Of a stretch of DNA of 64,000 nt, positions 7,686-16,609 are shown one piece after another. The first letter of the stretch is position 1. Each line of letters opens with the position of its first letter. Location: NCBI GenBank assembly GCA_044463945.1, contig JBIQLW010000008.1, positions 54,341-118,340 on the forward strand, in the 5' to 3' direction. Source of the DNA: 62-47 sp044463945. Its GTDB lineage: Bacteria > Pseudomonadota > Alphaproteobacteria > Rhizobiales > Xanthobacteraceae. Both the position numbers and the translations under genes were made by a program. The notes under the pieces are model-generated. The model was given only the letters and a program-made list of their open reading frames with translations, ran no database searches and was not told where the DNA came from.

Positions 7686-8996
7686 TTACTTTCGTAAGAA
7701 CATCTGATCGGGAAGCCAGCTCACCATTTCAGGAACATTCCAGATCAGAACGACCATCAGTATCAGCATGAAGAAGAACGGCAGCGTTGCCGCCGCGACA
7801 TAGCCGAGGCTCCGCCCTGACAGCCCCTGCAACACGAACAGGTTCAGTCCGACCGGGGGCGTGACCTGGGACATTTCAACCACCAGCACGACAAAGATTC
7901 CGAACCAGAGCAGATCGATCCCCGCCGCATGTACCGTAGGCAGGATCACTGCCGCCGTCAGCAGCACCATCGAAATGCCGTCAAGGAAACAACCCATGAT
8001 GATGTAGATGAAGGTCAGAATGACGATCAACATGGCCGGGCTGAGGTGAAGCCCGTTGACCTTCGTGGCGAAGTAGGTCGGAAGCTGGGTAAAGCCCATC
8101 GCGGTCGCCATGAAGGCCGCGCCGGCGAGGATAAGTCCAATCATGCAGTTCGTTCGCACCGCACCGGCGATGCTGTCGATGAACGCTTTCCACCCGAAGC
8201 CGCCGCTTGCGGCCGAAAGAGCGAGGGCCCCGGCGACCCCAATAACCGCCGCCTCGGTTGGCGTGGCGATGCCGGCGTAGATCGTGCCGACGACAAAAAC
8301 GATGAGCAGCACGACAGGGAGGAGCTTGAGGATCCCCTGACGCCGGGCTTTCCAGTCTGTCGGGATATCGTTCTCGTCCGGCACGCTGCCGCGCTTCACC
8401 TTGGCCCAGACGCCGACGACGACGGCAAACAGCAGCATGAGCACGATGCCGGGAACGACGCCGGCCATGAACAGGCGGGCGATCGACACTTCCGCTGCCA
8501 CGCCATAGACGATCATGGTGATCGAAGGCGGAATCAGAAGACCGAGCGTGCCCGAGCCCGACAGCGAGCCGACCAGCATGAAATCGTCATAGCCGCGACG
8601 CCGCAGTTCCGGCAGCGTGATCCGGCCGATGGTGGCGGCCGTTGCGGCCGACGAACCGCAGATCGCGGCGAAAATGCCCGATCCGAACACGTTCACATGC
8701 AGCAGCTTTCCGGGAATCCGCTGCACCCACGGCGCCAGTCCCTCGAACATCCATTCGCCAAGACGCGAGCGCGTGAGAATTTCGCCCATCCAGATGAACA
8801 TGGGAAGGGCCGTCAACGTCCATGAATTGGCGGCGCTCCACATCGTCGGCCCCAGGGTCAGCCCCGGGTTGACCGACGTGAACGCGGCAATCGCGATCAG
8901 GCCCACGCCCATCAGGGCGAGGCCGATCCAGACGCCGCAAATCAGAAGCGCGAAGAGGCTTGCGCCAACGGCAAGCGATACGGTCGCCGGGTCCAT
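7686..8996 (-). CDS. TRAP transporter large permease, DctM type
   Basis: Integral membrane protein of about 436 residues with about a dozen hydrophobic helices. DctM-family segments include SGSGTLGLLIPPSITMIVYG and VTPPVGLNLFVL. It is the ion-coupled translocation subunit of a TRAP importer. The ATG at 8996 is one base after the DctQ stop; the frame stays open to a TTG at 9011. It is the last gene of the DctP-DctQ-DctM operon. TRAP importers usually take up organic acids, which fits the acyl-CoA enzymes encoded upstream. Confidence 0.93.
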   Translation of the reverse strand: MDPATVSLAVGASLFALLICGVWIGLALMGVGLIAIAAFTSVNPGLTLGPTMWSAANSWTLTALPMFIWMGEILTRSRLGEWMFEGLAPWVQRIPGKLLHVNVFGSGIFAAICGSSAATAATIGRITLPELRRRGYDDFMLVGSLSGSGTLGLLIPPSITMIVYGVAAEVSIARLFMAGVVPGIVLMLLFAVVVGVWAKVKRGSVPDENDIPTDWKARRQGILKLLPVVLLIVFVVGTIYAGIATPTEAAVIGVAGALALSAASGGFGWKAFIDSIAGAVRTNCMIGLILAGAAFMATAMGFTQLPTYFATKVNGLHLSPAMLIVILTFIYIIMGCFLDGISMVLLTAAVILPTVHAAGIDLLWFGIFVVLVVEMSQVTPPVGLNLFVLQGLSGRSLGYVAAATLPFFFMLILMVVLIWNVPEMVSWLPDQMFLRK

Positions 8997-8997
8997 C

Positions 8998-9528
8998 TCA
9001 GGATTCCGCAAGTATCTGTCGATGAGTATCGACGCGCCTGGAAGCCACTATCAGCACAGCGACCAGATTATCGACGAGCGCGACGAGAAACATGGCGGCG
9101 CCCACGAACATCGCGCTTTGCGGAATCCACAACTGCATCGGGATCACGCCCTGGCTGACCTCGTGGTACTGCCAGGAATCCAGCACAAAGAAGAAAAGCT
9201 GGCAGGCAAGCCATCCCGCCAGCACAACCGAAGCCACGCCGGCCACGATTTCGGCCGCCTTTCGCACCGGCCCCTTCAGATTGTCGATCAGAAGCGACAC
9301 GCGGATATGACTGCGTGCGCGCTGTGATGCCGCCAATCCCAGGAACGTCGTCGCGACATAGGCGTACGCCGCCAGTTCGTCCACCGAGGTGGTGGAATAG
9401 CCGAGCGAACGGCACGCGATCTGATACAGGACGAGGATGAATACCCCGACGAGCGCGATCCCCGCCAATACACCGGACGCGATGTAGAGGCCATCGAGAC
9501 TCTTTCGAATGGTTCGCGAGAAGGTCAC
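8998..9528 (-). CDS. TRAP transporter small permease, DctQ type
   Basis: Protein of 176 residues with four hydrophobic helices, as in DctQ subunits. TSVDELAAYAYVATTFLG and the following SHIRVSLL motif are typical. It pairs with DctM in the inner membrane. It lies between the binding protein gene (42 bp upstream) and DctM (one base downstream) and is presumably co-transcribed with both. Confidence 0.92.
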   Translation of the reverse strand: MTFSRTIRKSLDGLYIASGVLAGIALVGVFILVLYQIACRSLGYSTTSVDELAAYAYVATTFLGLAASQRARSHIRVSLLIDNLKGPVRKAAEIVAGVASVVLAGWLACQLFFFVLDSWQYHEVSQGVIPMQLWIPQSAMFVGAAMFLVALVDNLVAVLIVASRRVDTHRQILAES

Positions 9529-9570
9529 AACGGCCTCTTTATTGGCAGGTGATCGGTTCCTGAAGGACGC

Positions 9571-10557
9571 TCAGTTGCCGCGATAGGTCTTGAGCACGGC
9601 CACGCCGTTCTCACCCGTCTTGGCGGTCCACTCCTCCGCCATCGTGTGGCCGACCGCGGCGATATCCGCCTTGAGCTTGTCCGACGGCTGGACGATTTCG
9701 ATTCCCTTTTCGGACATCGTCTTGTTCAGGCTCGCGGTGACTTCCTCCGAAGTCTGCCAGCCACGCTCTTCCGCCCGCTTGGCGGCGGCCAGGATCACGT
9801 TGCGCGTCGCTTCCGGCAGCGCATCGAACGCCTTCTTGTTGACCATGATGACGTTCAGCACGAGCATCGCTTTGACGTCGTAGTAGTACTTCACATAGTC
9901 CCACGCCTGCGTGTCGATGGCGGTGGCGCCCGATGTGATCATCGCATCCACCATGCCGGTGCGGAACGCCTGCGGCACTTCGGCGACCTGCACCGAGGTC
10001 GGAATGGCGCCGGCAAGCTCCGCGAAACGCGACGTCGCCGGGCTGAAGGTCCGAAAGCGGCTGCCCTTCAGGTCGGACAGCTCGTTCAGTTTCTTGCTGG
10101 TGAAGATTCCGGTGGGTTGCCACGGCATCGTGTAGAGACCGATGATGCCCTGCTTCTCCAAAGCCGCCATCACCTTCGGGCGCGCCGCCTGCCACAGCCG
10201 CTTGGAATCGGCATAGCTCGGCGCCAGGCCCGGAATCGAGTCGAAGGCAAACAACTGATTCTCGTTGCCCAGGCTCGACATCAGGATCTCGCCCATCTGC
10301 ACCACGCCGACGCGAACCGAGCGCGGGATTTCCGGATGCTTCACCAGCGAGCCGTTGGTGAAGGCGGAGATCTCCAGCTTGCCGCCGGTTTCGCGCGCGA
10401 TGTCCTCCAGGAACAGCCGGACGTTTTTCGTGTGCGGGTTCTGGTCGGCATAAGGCGTCGCCATCGACCATTTCACGGTATCCGCGACAGCGGGCTGAAA
10501 CGCGGCGGCAAGCAGCCCCGCGGCCGCCAGCGACAGACACAACGATTTTACGCGCAT
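9571..10557 (-). CDS. TRAP transporter substrate-binding protein, DctP type
   Basis: Periplasmic protein of 328 residues. The signal peptide starts MRVKSLCLSLAAAGLLAAAF and is probably cleaved after VADT. The conserved arginine-containing segment GSRFRTFSP and the PQAFRTGMVDAMITS stretch fit DctP proteins, in which an arginine binds a carboxylate. ATG 10557 has GGAGG five bases upstream; the frame is open to 10593 but adds no signal features. It is the first TRAP gene. An IclR-type box lies about 75 bp upstream, identical in layout to the one before the crotonase gene. Confidence 0.93.
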   Translation of the reverse strand: MRVKSLCLSLAAAGLLAAAFQPAVADTVKWSMATPYADQNPHTKNVRLFLEDIARETGGKLEISAFTNGSLVKHPEIPRSVRVGVVQMGEILMSSLGNENQLFAFDSIPGLAPSYADSKRLWQAARPKVMAALEKQGIIGLYTMPWQPTGIFTSKKLNELSDLKGSRFRTFSPATSRFAELAGAIPTSVQVAEVPQAFRTGMVDAMITSGATAIDTQAWDYVKYYYDVKAMLVLNVIMVNKKAFDALPEATRNVILAAAKRAEERGWQTSEEVTASLNKTMSEKGIEIVQPSDKLKADIAAVGHTMAEEWTAKTGENGVAVLKTYRGN

Positions 10558-10631
10558 GGATCCTCCATCCCGGACAGTCCGCGTCCGTTCCATGTGATAA
10601 CTTCGGTCGATGATATTGTCTTGATCTTATT

Positions 10632-10648
10632 GTATCGCATTGCGATAC
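10632..10648. promoter_or_regulatory. Putative IclR operator 1, upstream of the TRAP operon
   Basis: GTATCGCA-T-TGCGATAC is a perfect 8-bp dyad with one central base. It is embedded in a 37-nt block (10620-10656) that matches 16513-16549 at 30 of 37 positions without gaps, both upstream of minus-strand genes of the cluster. Confidence 0.7.
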
Positions 10649-10717
10649 TATTTATCGTTTCAGCATCGGGCAATCTTTGCCGCTTGTCAATAGTTCCCGC
10701 ATCGGCGGAAAACCGGA

Positions 10718-13048
10718 TCAGCGGCCAGCGCCGCCGGCCGCGATAAGTCTCCATATCCGTTCGGACGTGACCGGCATGTCGACGTGCTCGACGCCGAATT
10801 CGGAGAGCGCATCGACAACCGCGTTGACGATGGCCGGCGGCGCCGCCGTCGTTCCGGCCTCGCCGGCGCCCTTGACGCCGATCGGATTGTTGACGGCAAC
10901 GCTTCTGTAGGTCTCGCTGACGACGTGCGGGATGTCGGACGCCCGCGGCATCGCATAGTCCATGAAACTTCCCGACAGAAGCTGGCCGCTCTCCTCGTCG
11001 AAGACGCAATGCTCCAGCAGCGCCTGTCCCAACCCCTGGGCGAATCCGCCGTGAAGCTGCCCCTCGACGATCATCGGATTGATGACACGCCCGACATCAT
11101 CGATCGCGACATAACTGTTGATCGTCACCTCCCCGGTGAGCGGATCGATCTCAAGCTCGCAGATGTGGCAGCCGTTCGGAAACGTCAGCCCGGCGGAGCG
11201 ATAGTCATGTTCGGCACAGAGCCCCGGGAACGGTTCGCCGTCGAGGGAAGGAAGCGCCGCCGCCTCGAACAGCGAGAACGAGACGTTGGAGCCGACATGC
11301 CGAAAATACCCGTCTGAAAACCTGACCTCGCTCTCATCGCAACCGATATGCACCGCCACGCGAGTCTTGCCTGCCGCGATCACGGAGCGCGCCGTCTCGA
11401 TGGCGATGGTCCCGGCGACGCGCATGGAGCGCGACGCATGGGTTCCGGAGCCTCCCTTCAGTTCATCCGAATCGGAGCAGCGGATCGAGACGCTCTCGAA
11501 CGGAACGCCGAGTTGCTCGACGACCACCTGAGCGAAGCTCGTCTCGTGGCCCTGGCCATGGTTATGCGTGCCGACATAGAGCACCACGCGCTGATCGGGG
11601 CTGACTTCCAGACGCCCCCAATCGACCGGACGGCCGCCCGCGCTCTCGATGTAGCTGGAAACGCCGATTCCCCTCAGCAATCCGTTCTTCCTCGATGCCG
11701 CGCGCCGCTTCTCGAAGCCTGCGATATCGGCCAGCTTGAGGGCGTGCTCGAACAGCTCGGGGAAATCCCCGCAATCGTAGACCGTGCCGTTGGCGGCGCG
11801 CCACGGCATCATCGCAGGCGTCACGAAATTGCGTCGCCGCACTTCATATGGTCCTAATCCGGTCTTGCGGCCGGCGACATCAATCAGGCGCTCGATGATA
11901 TAGGCCGACTCCGGCCGGCCGGCGCCGCGATAGGGACCGACGAAAACGCTGTTGGTGAAGACCGTGCGGACCCGATGATACATCGCCGGGATCGCATACG
12001 CGCCGGTCGCCGTCGCCGGGCCGATCCAATGCGGGACCACGGGATTCATCAGGCCGGGACAAGCGCCGAGATCGGCAAGCGTATCGATTCTCAGGCCCAG
12101 GATGCGACCATCCCCGTCAAGAGCCAGCGAAGCCGTGGTGACATTGGCCCGCGCCTGCGAGTCCGAGACAAAGGCCTCGCTTCGGTCGGAAATCCATTTC
12201 ACCGGCCGGCCCAGGCATTTCGCCGCCCACAGCACGACGACATATTCGGGATAGAGCGCGGACTTCATGCCGAACGCTCCGCCGACGTCCCGGCTGATGA
12301 CGCGGACGTTGTTCTCCGGCACATGAAAGACGTCGCCGGCCAGCACCGCGCGCGGCCGCGCCACGCCTTGAAGGCCGGCATACAGCGTGAAGGTTCCGCT
12401 CGCAGCGCAGTAATCGCCGACCGCGCCTCTCGGCTCCATGCTGGCGACGGCGAGGCGATTGTTGACCAGTTCGAGCGAAACGATCGTGGCCGCGTCAGTG
12501 AAGGCCCGATCGGTCCGGTCCCTGTCTCCGAAGCTGGCATCGATGCAGACATTTCCCGCGCGCTCCGGGAATACGCGCGGCGCATCCGCGGCGATCGCCG
12601 CCTTGACGCCGAGCACCGCGGGCAGAGGCTCGAAATCGATGGCCACAAGCTCGGCCGCATCTTTGGCCTGCGCCGCGGTTTCGGCGACGATGGCGACAAT
12701 CGGCTCGCCGACGGCGCGGACGATGCCGGACGACAGCGTCGGGTTCTTCGGAATATTCCAGGATGCGGGGTCCGAATCCTTCAATCTGTTGAGTTCGGCG
12801 AGTTGGGACGGCAGGGCTCCCACGCCCGCCGCATCAAGATCGTCATGTCGCACGATCAGCAGCACGCCCGGCGCGTTGCGCGCCTGCCCGATATCGATAT
12901 CGAGGATCCGTGCATGGGGATGCGGAGAGCGCACGAAACAGGCATGGACCATCTTCGGAAGGGCAACGTCATCGACAAACTGCCCTCGTCCGGAAATCAA
13001 CCGGTCGTCCTCAACCCGCGGAATCGCCTCGCCGATGCCGAACTTCAT
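10718..13048 (-). CDS. Molybdenum hydroxylase large subunit (xanthine dehydrogenase/CoxL superfamily)
   Basis: Molybdopterin-binding catalytic subunit of 776 residues, full length for the aldehyde oxidase/CO dehydrogenase large subunit. GPYRGAGRPE at 371-380 is the active-site loop of hydroxylase-type members, not the copper-binding loop of true CO dehydrogenases. Glu730 in GVKGAGEAGTT is the conserved catalytic glutamate. Such enzymes hydroxylate aldehydes, N-heterocycles or aromatic acids and need 2Fe-2S and FAD partners. Neither partner is encoded nearby, so it depends on distant genes or is unusual. The upstream gene ends 18 bp away, and the TRAP genes follow after 160 bp with their own operator. 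Confidence 0.88.
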   Translation of the reverse strand: MKFGIGEAIPRVEDDRLISGRGQFVDDVALPKMVHACFVRSPHPHARILDIDIGQARNAPGVLLIVRHDDLDAAGVGALPSQLAELNRLKDSDPASWNIPKNPTLSSGIVRAVGEPIVAIVAETAAQAKDAAELVAIDFEPLPAVLGVKAAIAADAPRVFPERAGNVCIDASFGDRDRTDRAFTDAATIVSLELVNNRLAVASMEPRGAVGDYCAASGTFTLYAGLQGVARPRAVLAGDVFHVPENNVRVISRDVGGAFGMKSALYPEYVVVLWAAKCLGRPVKWISDRSEAFVSDSQARANVTTASLALDGDGRILGLRIDTLADLGACPGLMNPVVPHWIGPATATGAYAIPAMYHRVRTVFTNSVFVGPYRGAGRPESAYIIERLIDVAGRKTGLGPYEVRRRNFVTPAMMPWRAANGTVYDCGDFPELFEHALKLADIAGFEKRRAASRKNGLLRGIGVSSYIESAGGRPVDWGRLEVSPDQRVVLYVGTHNHGQGHETSFAQVVVEQLGVPFESVSIRCSDSDELKGGSGTHASRSMRVAGTIAIETARSVIAAGKTRVAVHIGCDESEVRFSDGYFRHVGSNVSFSLFEAAALPSLDGEPFPGLCAEHDYRSAGLTFPNGCHICELEIDPLTGEVTINSYVAIDDVGRVINPMIVEGQLHGGFAQGLGQALLEHCVFDEESGQLLSGSFMDYAMPRASDIPHVVSETYRSVAVNNPIGVKGAGEAGTTAAPPAIVNAVVDALSEFGVEHVDMPVTSERIWRLIAAGGAGR

Positions 13049-13066
13049 GGACCGATGCTCGCAACG

Positions 13067-14158
13067 CTAGGACTGACCCGAAAGACGCTGGCTCAATGCC
13101 GTCATCTCGGAATAGACATCCTCCAGATCATCGACATGAAAACCTTCGGCCAGCGACGGCGACACGGACGACAACGCCTCCGCCAGCCGCGCTCCATAGC
13201 GAAGGTTGCCGCGCGCATCGATGATGACGCCATCGCGCGTTTCGAAACTTTCGTTCCAGGCCACCGCCTCGCTTTCGGACAGCCCAGGCGGCAGACGCAG
13301 GCGCAAGGTTCGTCCCTCGACCATCACCGGATATCCGCCGACCCGTCCTTGCGGGCCGGGAACATGGCCGGACCAGACTTCCCCCGCGGCGAGAGCCAGC
13401 ATCAGAGGCACGCCGGTCGCGCCTGAAATATCGATCACCGGCTTCGGCGTGAGTTGCACCTCGGAAAAGCGCTCCACCACATCGTCGATCTCGACATCGT
13501 CGATCCAGACGCGGGGCGCCGGGCCCGAGCGCCCCCGGCGCGGCAGCCGCCACGTGCCGAGCACGCTGTAGTGAGCGATCATCTTCAGCCGGCGTTCATC
13601 GCCGCCGAGCGTCGCGCCGGCGAAGGTCGAACTCAGAATGCCGATATTCCCGACCCCGCACAGCACCGACAGTTGCTTGGCGACGAGAAGTCTGTTCACA
13701 ACGTCCGGGTAACAGCAATTGATGAACGCGGCCTCGGTATTCGATTGCGCGGCCGCTTTCGCCACCCGGCTCGACAAAAGGGTTTGAAAGACGGTGGTGA
13801 GGCCGTACCCGGCGGACGCAACGAGCCGCGCCCACCCGTTGTCGGCGCTGCCGATCACCGACGACCCCTGCAACGATGCCGTCTGCACCACAACCTTCGG
13901 AGACAGCCGCGAAATGACTTCAGCGATAGCGTCCACCCGATCGAGGGCGAGAATCTCGGTGATCACCGTCACCGGCTTCGCGTAGATCGTGGCGCGCGCC
14001 TGGGCGGCGGTCTTCAGCCACGCCAGCCTGTCGGTGTTCCTGCCGGCCAGGCCCACGGTGACCGGCCGCATGGAGGTCGCCGCGATATCGAAAAGCTGAC
14101 GCGCGGCGAAATCCCCGGTCCCGACGATCAGAATGTCCACCGCGTTCAAGGTTCTCAT
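13067..14158 (-). CDS. Rossmann-fold NAD(P)-binding protein of unknown function
   Basis: Protein of 363 residues. The N-terminus DILIVGTGDFAARQLFDIA is a nucleotide-binding motif followed by an arginine (LAGRNTDRL), suggesting NADP preference; the arrangement recalls saccharopine or homoserine dehydrogenase-like proteins. I cannot assign a reaction. It lies between the ligase (ATGA overlap at its start) and the molybdenum hydroxylase, so it is likely an oxidoreductase of the same pathway. It is not the FAD subunit of the hydroxylase: no FAD-binding motifs of that family are visible. Confidence 0.75.
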   Translation of the reverse strand: MRTLNAVDILIVGTGDFAARQLFDIAATSMRPVTVGLAGRNTDRLAWLKTAAQARATIYAKPVTVITEILALDRVDAIAEVISRLSPKVVVQTASLQGSSVIGSADNGWARLVASAGYGLTTVFQTLLSSRVAKAAAQSNTEAAFINCCYPDVVNRLLVAKQLSVLCGVGNIGILSSTFAGATLGGDERRLKMIAHYSVLGTWRLPRRGRSGPAPRVWIDDVEIDDVVERFSEVQLTPKPVIDISGATGVPLMLALAAGEVWSGHVPGPQGRVGGYPVMVEGRTLRLRLPPGLSESEAVAWNESFETRDGVIIDARGNLRYGARLAEALSSVSPSLAEGFHVDDLEDVYSEMTALSQRLSGQS

Positions 14159-15702
14159 GCGCCCAATGCTCCCGTTCTGGTGCGGTCGTCACCGTCATTC
14201 GGATCGCGCGATAGCAGATGCTTCATGATCCGCGAGCTTCCCGTGCGCGGGAAATCGTCCACGAAGCGGAGATAGCGCGGCATCTGGAATTTGGGCAGCC
14301 TGTCTTCCATCCAGCGGAACAGATCGTCGGAGGATAGCGCGCCGGGCCGCACCGCGCGGACGAACAGCTTGATCTCCTCCTCGCCGATCTCGGCCTTGAC
14401 GCCGACCGCCGCGCATTCCTCGACGAGCGGATGGGTGAGGACGACATGCTCGATCTCCCAGGCCGAGACGTTCTGCCCGCGATAGCGGATGCTGTCGGTC
14501 TTGCGGCCATGGAAGTAAAGATTCCCGTCGCGGTCCAGCGAACCGATATCGCCGGTGTAGAGCAGTCCGCCCCGCAGCCGCTCGCGTGTCGCCTCCGGAT
14601 TGCCGTGATAGCCGGAGAAGATCGCGCCCGCGTCCGGCGAAAGATCGCGCACGGCGATCTCTCCTCTTTCCCCGCGCGGCAATTCGCGACCATCCTCGGC
14701 GCGAATGCTGACCTCGAACCAGGGAAGCGCCTTCCCGACGGAATTTGGCGTCGCATCGGCGTTGAACGAGGTGATGCTGGAAGCCTCGGTCATGCCGTAG
14801 CACTCGCGGACCCGCACGCCAAACCGGGTTTCGACCTCGTTCCAGATGTCGCGGGTGCATCCCGCGCCCCAGGCGCTCCGCACCCCGTTGGTCTTCTCCT
14901 CCGCCGTCGGCGGCTGTCGCAGCAGAATTTGCAGCACGCCTCCGAGATAGTGAATATGCGTCGCCCGCGCCGCCGCGACGTCGGTCCAGAAGCGTGTCGC
15001 GCTGAACCTCGGCACCATCGCCAGACTCACCTCACGGATCATCGGCAGCACGAGCATCTGCGCGCCCCCGATGTGGAATAACGGCTCCCACATGAACATG
15101 ACGTCGCCGGGGCGCACGTCGGTGACGATGACGACGGCCTCGGCGGCCATGCCCATCATCCGGTGCGTGACCTTCACCGCTTTCGGTTTTCCAGTGGTGC
15201 CCGAGGTATACATGAAGGCAAGAAGATCGGCCGGTTTCGGCAGGTCGGAGCCGCCGCCCGCCGGATCGGCTCCTGCGCCCGCCAGACTTTCGGTGAGGAC
15301 GACCGATGCGCCATCGGCTGTACCGGCTTTCGCCGTATCCACCGTATCGCGATATCGCCGGTCCGCGACGATCACGTCCGGGCCGGCATCGCCAAGGATA
15401 TGCCTGACGCCGTCAACGGTCAGTTGCGGATTGACCGGCACCCAGATCGCACCGCTTTGCCACACCGCCAGCGCCGTCGCGACGGACATGATGGAATTGT
15501 CCGCGACGACCGCGACCACCTTTCCCTTTGCCGCCGCATCGCCAAACAGGCGATGGGCGATCCCTCGCGTGTCCCGCGCCAGTTGACCGAAGGTCACCGC
15601 CTGGCCCTCGAACCGCATGAACGGACGGTCGGGATGTCGGGCGGCTTCCTCCCGGAATCGCGCGACGAATCCGCCCTGCCCGGCCTCGTGAATGGCTTCC
15701 AT
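14155..15702 (-). CDS. Acyl-CoA synthetase-like AMP-dependent ligase
   Basis: Adenylate-forming enzyme of 515 residues, closest in style to CaiC/long-chain acyl-CoA ligases. The P-loop YTSGTTGKPK is at 165-174, LYTGDIGSLDRDGNLYFHGR carries the A7/A8 core, and PRTGSSRIMK is the A10 region. In A10 the usual lysine position is Arg491, with Lys494 three residues on. The frame is open to 15834, but the product matches the family only from ATG 15702. It should activate the imported acid as a CoA thioester. It follows the crotonase gene by 34 bp and overlaps the Rossmann protein gene by ATGA. Confidence 0.88.
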   Translation of the reverse strand: MEAIHEAGQGGFVARFREEAARHPDRPFMRFEGQAVTFGQLARDTRGIAHRLFGDAAAKGKVVAVVADNSIMSVATALAVWQSGAIWVPVNPQLTVDGVRHILGDAGPDVIVADRRYRDTVDTAKAGTADGASVVLTESLAGAGADPAGGGSDLPKPADLLAFMYTSGTTGKPKAVKVTHRMMGMAAEAVVIVTDVRPGDVMFMWEPLFHIGGAQMLVLPMIREVSLAMVPRFSATRFWTDVAAARATHIHYLGGVLQILLRQPPTAEEKTNGVRSAWGAGCTRDIWNEVETRFGVRVRECYGMTEASSITSFNADATPNSVGKALPWFEVSIRAEDGRELPRGERGEIAVRDLSPDAGAIFSGYHGNPEATRERLRGGLLYTGDIGSLDRDGNLYFHGRKTDSIRYRGQNVSAWEIEHVVLTHPLVEECAAVGVKAEIGEEEIKLFVRAVRPGALSSDDLFRWMEDRLPKFQMPRYLRFVDDFPRTGSSRIMKHLLSRDPNDGDDRTRTGALGA

Positions 15703-15736
15703 GAACCTGCAACCGCTGTCCGGACCGATAGGTCTG

Positions 15737-16495
15737 CTATTTCTCGGCGGAGAGAAACGTCGTGATCTTGCGCGCGGGCTCACCCGATTCATATGCCGTG
15801 CGATGAATCCGCCGCGCCGCCTCGAAGGTTTCAAGGAAGCTCTGCTGGGTCATATCGCGAAAGCGCGTCTTGATCAGCGCCATGGCGCCGGATGGTTTGG
15901 CGGCCAGTTCCCCGGCGAGCGCGATCGATCGGGCGAGAACCTGATCCTCCGGAACGATCTCGTTCAAAAGGCCAAGCCGCAGACACTCCTCGGCGGGAAT
16001 CATCTTGCCGGTCAGCGTCAGTTCGATGGTCTTCGCCAGTCCCAAGATCTCGCGCATGATCCAGGGCCCGGTGACGCTGGCGATGCCTGAATTGATCTCC
16101 GGCTGCCCCATGCGCGTGCCCGGATGCCCGATACGGAAATCGCCGAGGAGAGCGACCTGAAAGGCCGATCCGGCGGCCACGCCGTTCAGCGCCATCACCA
16201 GCGGTTTTCTGAGACTGCGAATCGTGCCGTACAGCACTTCCCATTCGTCGATCCAGCTTTCCGCCCTGTCGCCGTCAAAACTGACGGCTTCGTGGAGATC
16301 CTGACCCGCGCAGAAGGCGCGCGTCCCGGCGCCGGTCACGACCAGCGCGCGATCTTCGTCGTTCGCATCGAACGCATTCAGAGCCTGGAGGATCTCGTCG
16401 CGCATCGGCCTGTGCCATGCGTTCAGGACGTCCGGACGGTTCAGAACCAGTATTCGGACAGCGCCTTCTCGGCTAAGCTTGATGAAACGAGTCAT
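15737..16495 (-). CDS. Enoyl-CoA hydratase/isomerase family protein (atypical crotonase)
   Basis: Crotonase-fold protein of about 252 residues. The oxyanion-hole segment AFCAGQDL is at 60-67 and GQPEINSGI at 130-138. By motif alignment with rat crotonase, the second catalytic glutamate is kept (Glu133 in GQPE), but the first, in the NG..GGGCELA segment, is replaced by Gln113 (NGVAAGSAFQVALLGD). It may therefore be a hydrolase, isomerase or lyase rather than a normal hydratase. Two ATGs stand in tandem (16498, 16495); GAGAGG is too close to the first, so I took the second. First gene of the minus-strand operon, divergent from iclR across a shared operator. Confidence 0.85.
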   Translation of the reverse strand: MTRFIKLSREGAVRILVLNRPDVLNAWHRPMRDEILQALNAFDANDEDRALVVTGAGTRAFCAGQDLHEAVSFDGDRAESWIDEWEVLYGTIRSLRKPLVMALNGVAAGSAFQVALLGDFRIGHPGTRMGQPEINSGIASVTGPWIMREILGLAKTIELTLTGKMIPAEECLRLGLLNEIVPEDQVLARSIALAGELAAKPSGAMALIKTRFRDMTQQSFLETFEAARRIHRTAYESGEPARKITTFLSAEK

Positions 16496-16524
16496 CATCC
16501 TCTCTCGGGATACTTGATTTATAT

Positions 16525-16541
16525 GTATCGCCATTCGATAC
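16525..16541. promoter_or_regulatory. Putative IclR operator 2, between the crotonase and iclR genes
   Basis: GTATCG-CCATT-CGATAC is a 6-bp dyad with a five-base centre. It lies 30 bp before the crotonase start and 69 bp before iclR, inside the 37-nt block shared with the TRAP promoter. One site could control both divergent genes. Confidence 0.7.
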
Positions 16542-16609
16542 TATTTATCTTATGATAATCGGACGCGATTGCTGAGTCAATCGGCCGCGTCCACGCGGGA
16601 TCACGAGCT

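Noticed and set aside
10718..13048. Aerobic carbon monoxide dehydrogenase (CoxL)
   Set aside because: The active-site loop reads GPYRGAGRPE instead of the cysteine-containing CoxL loop, and coxS/coxM are absent.
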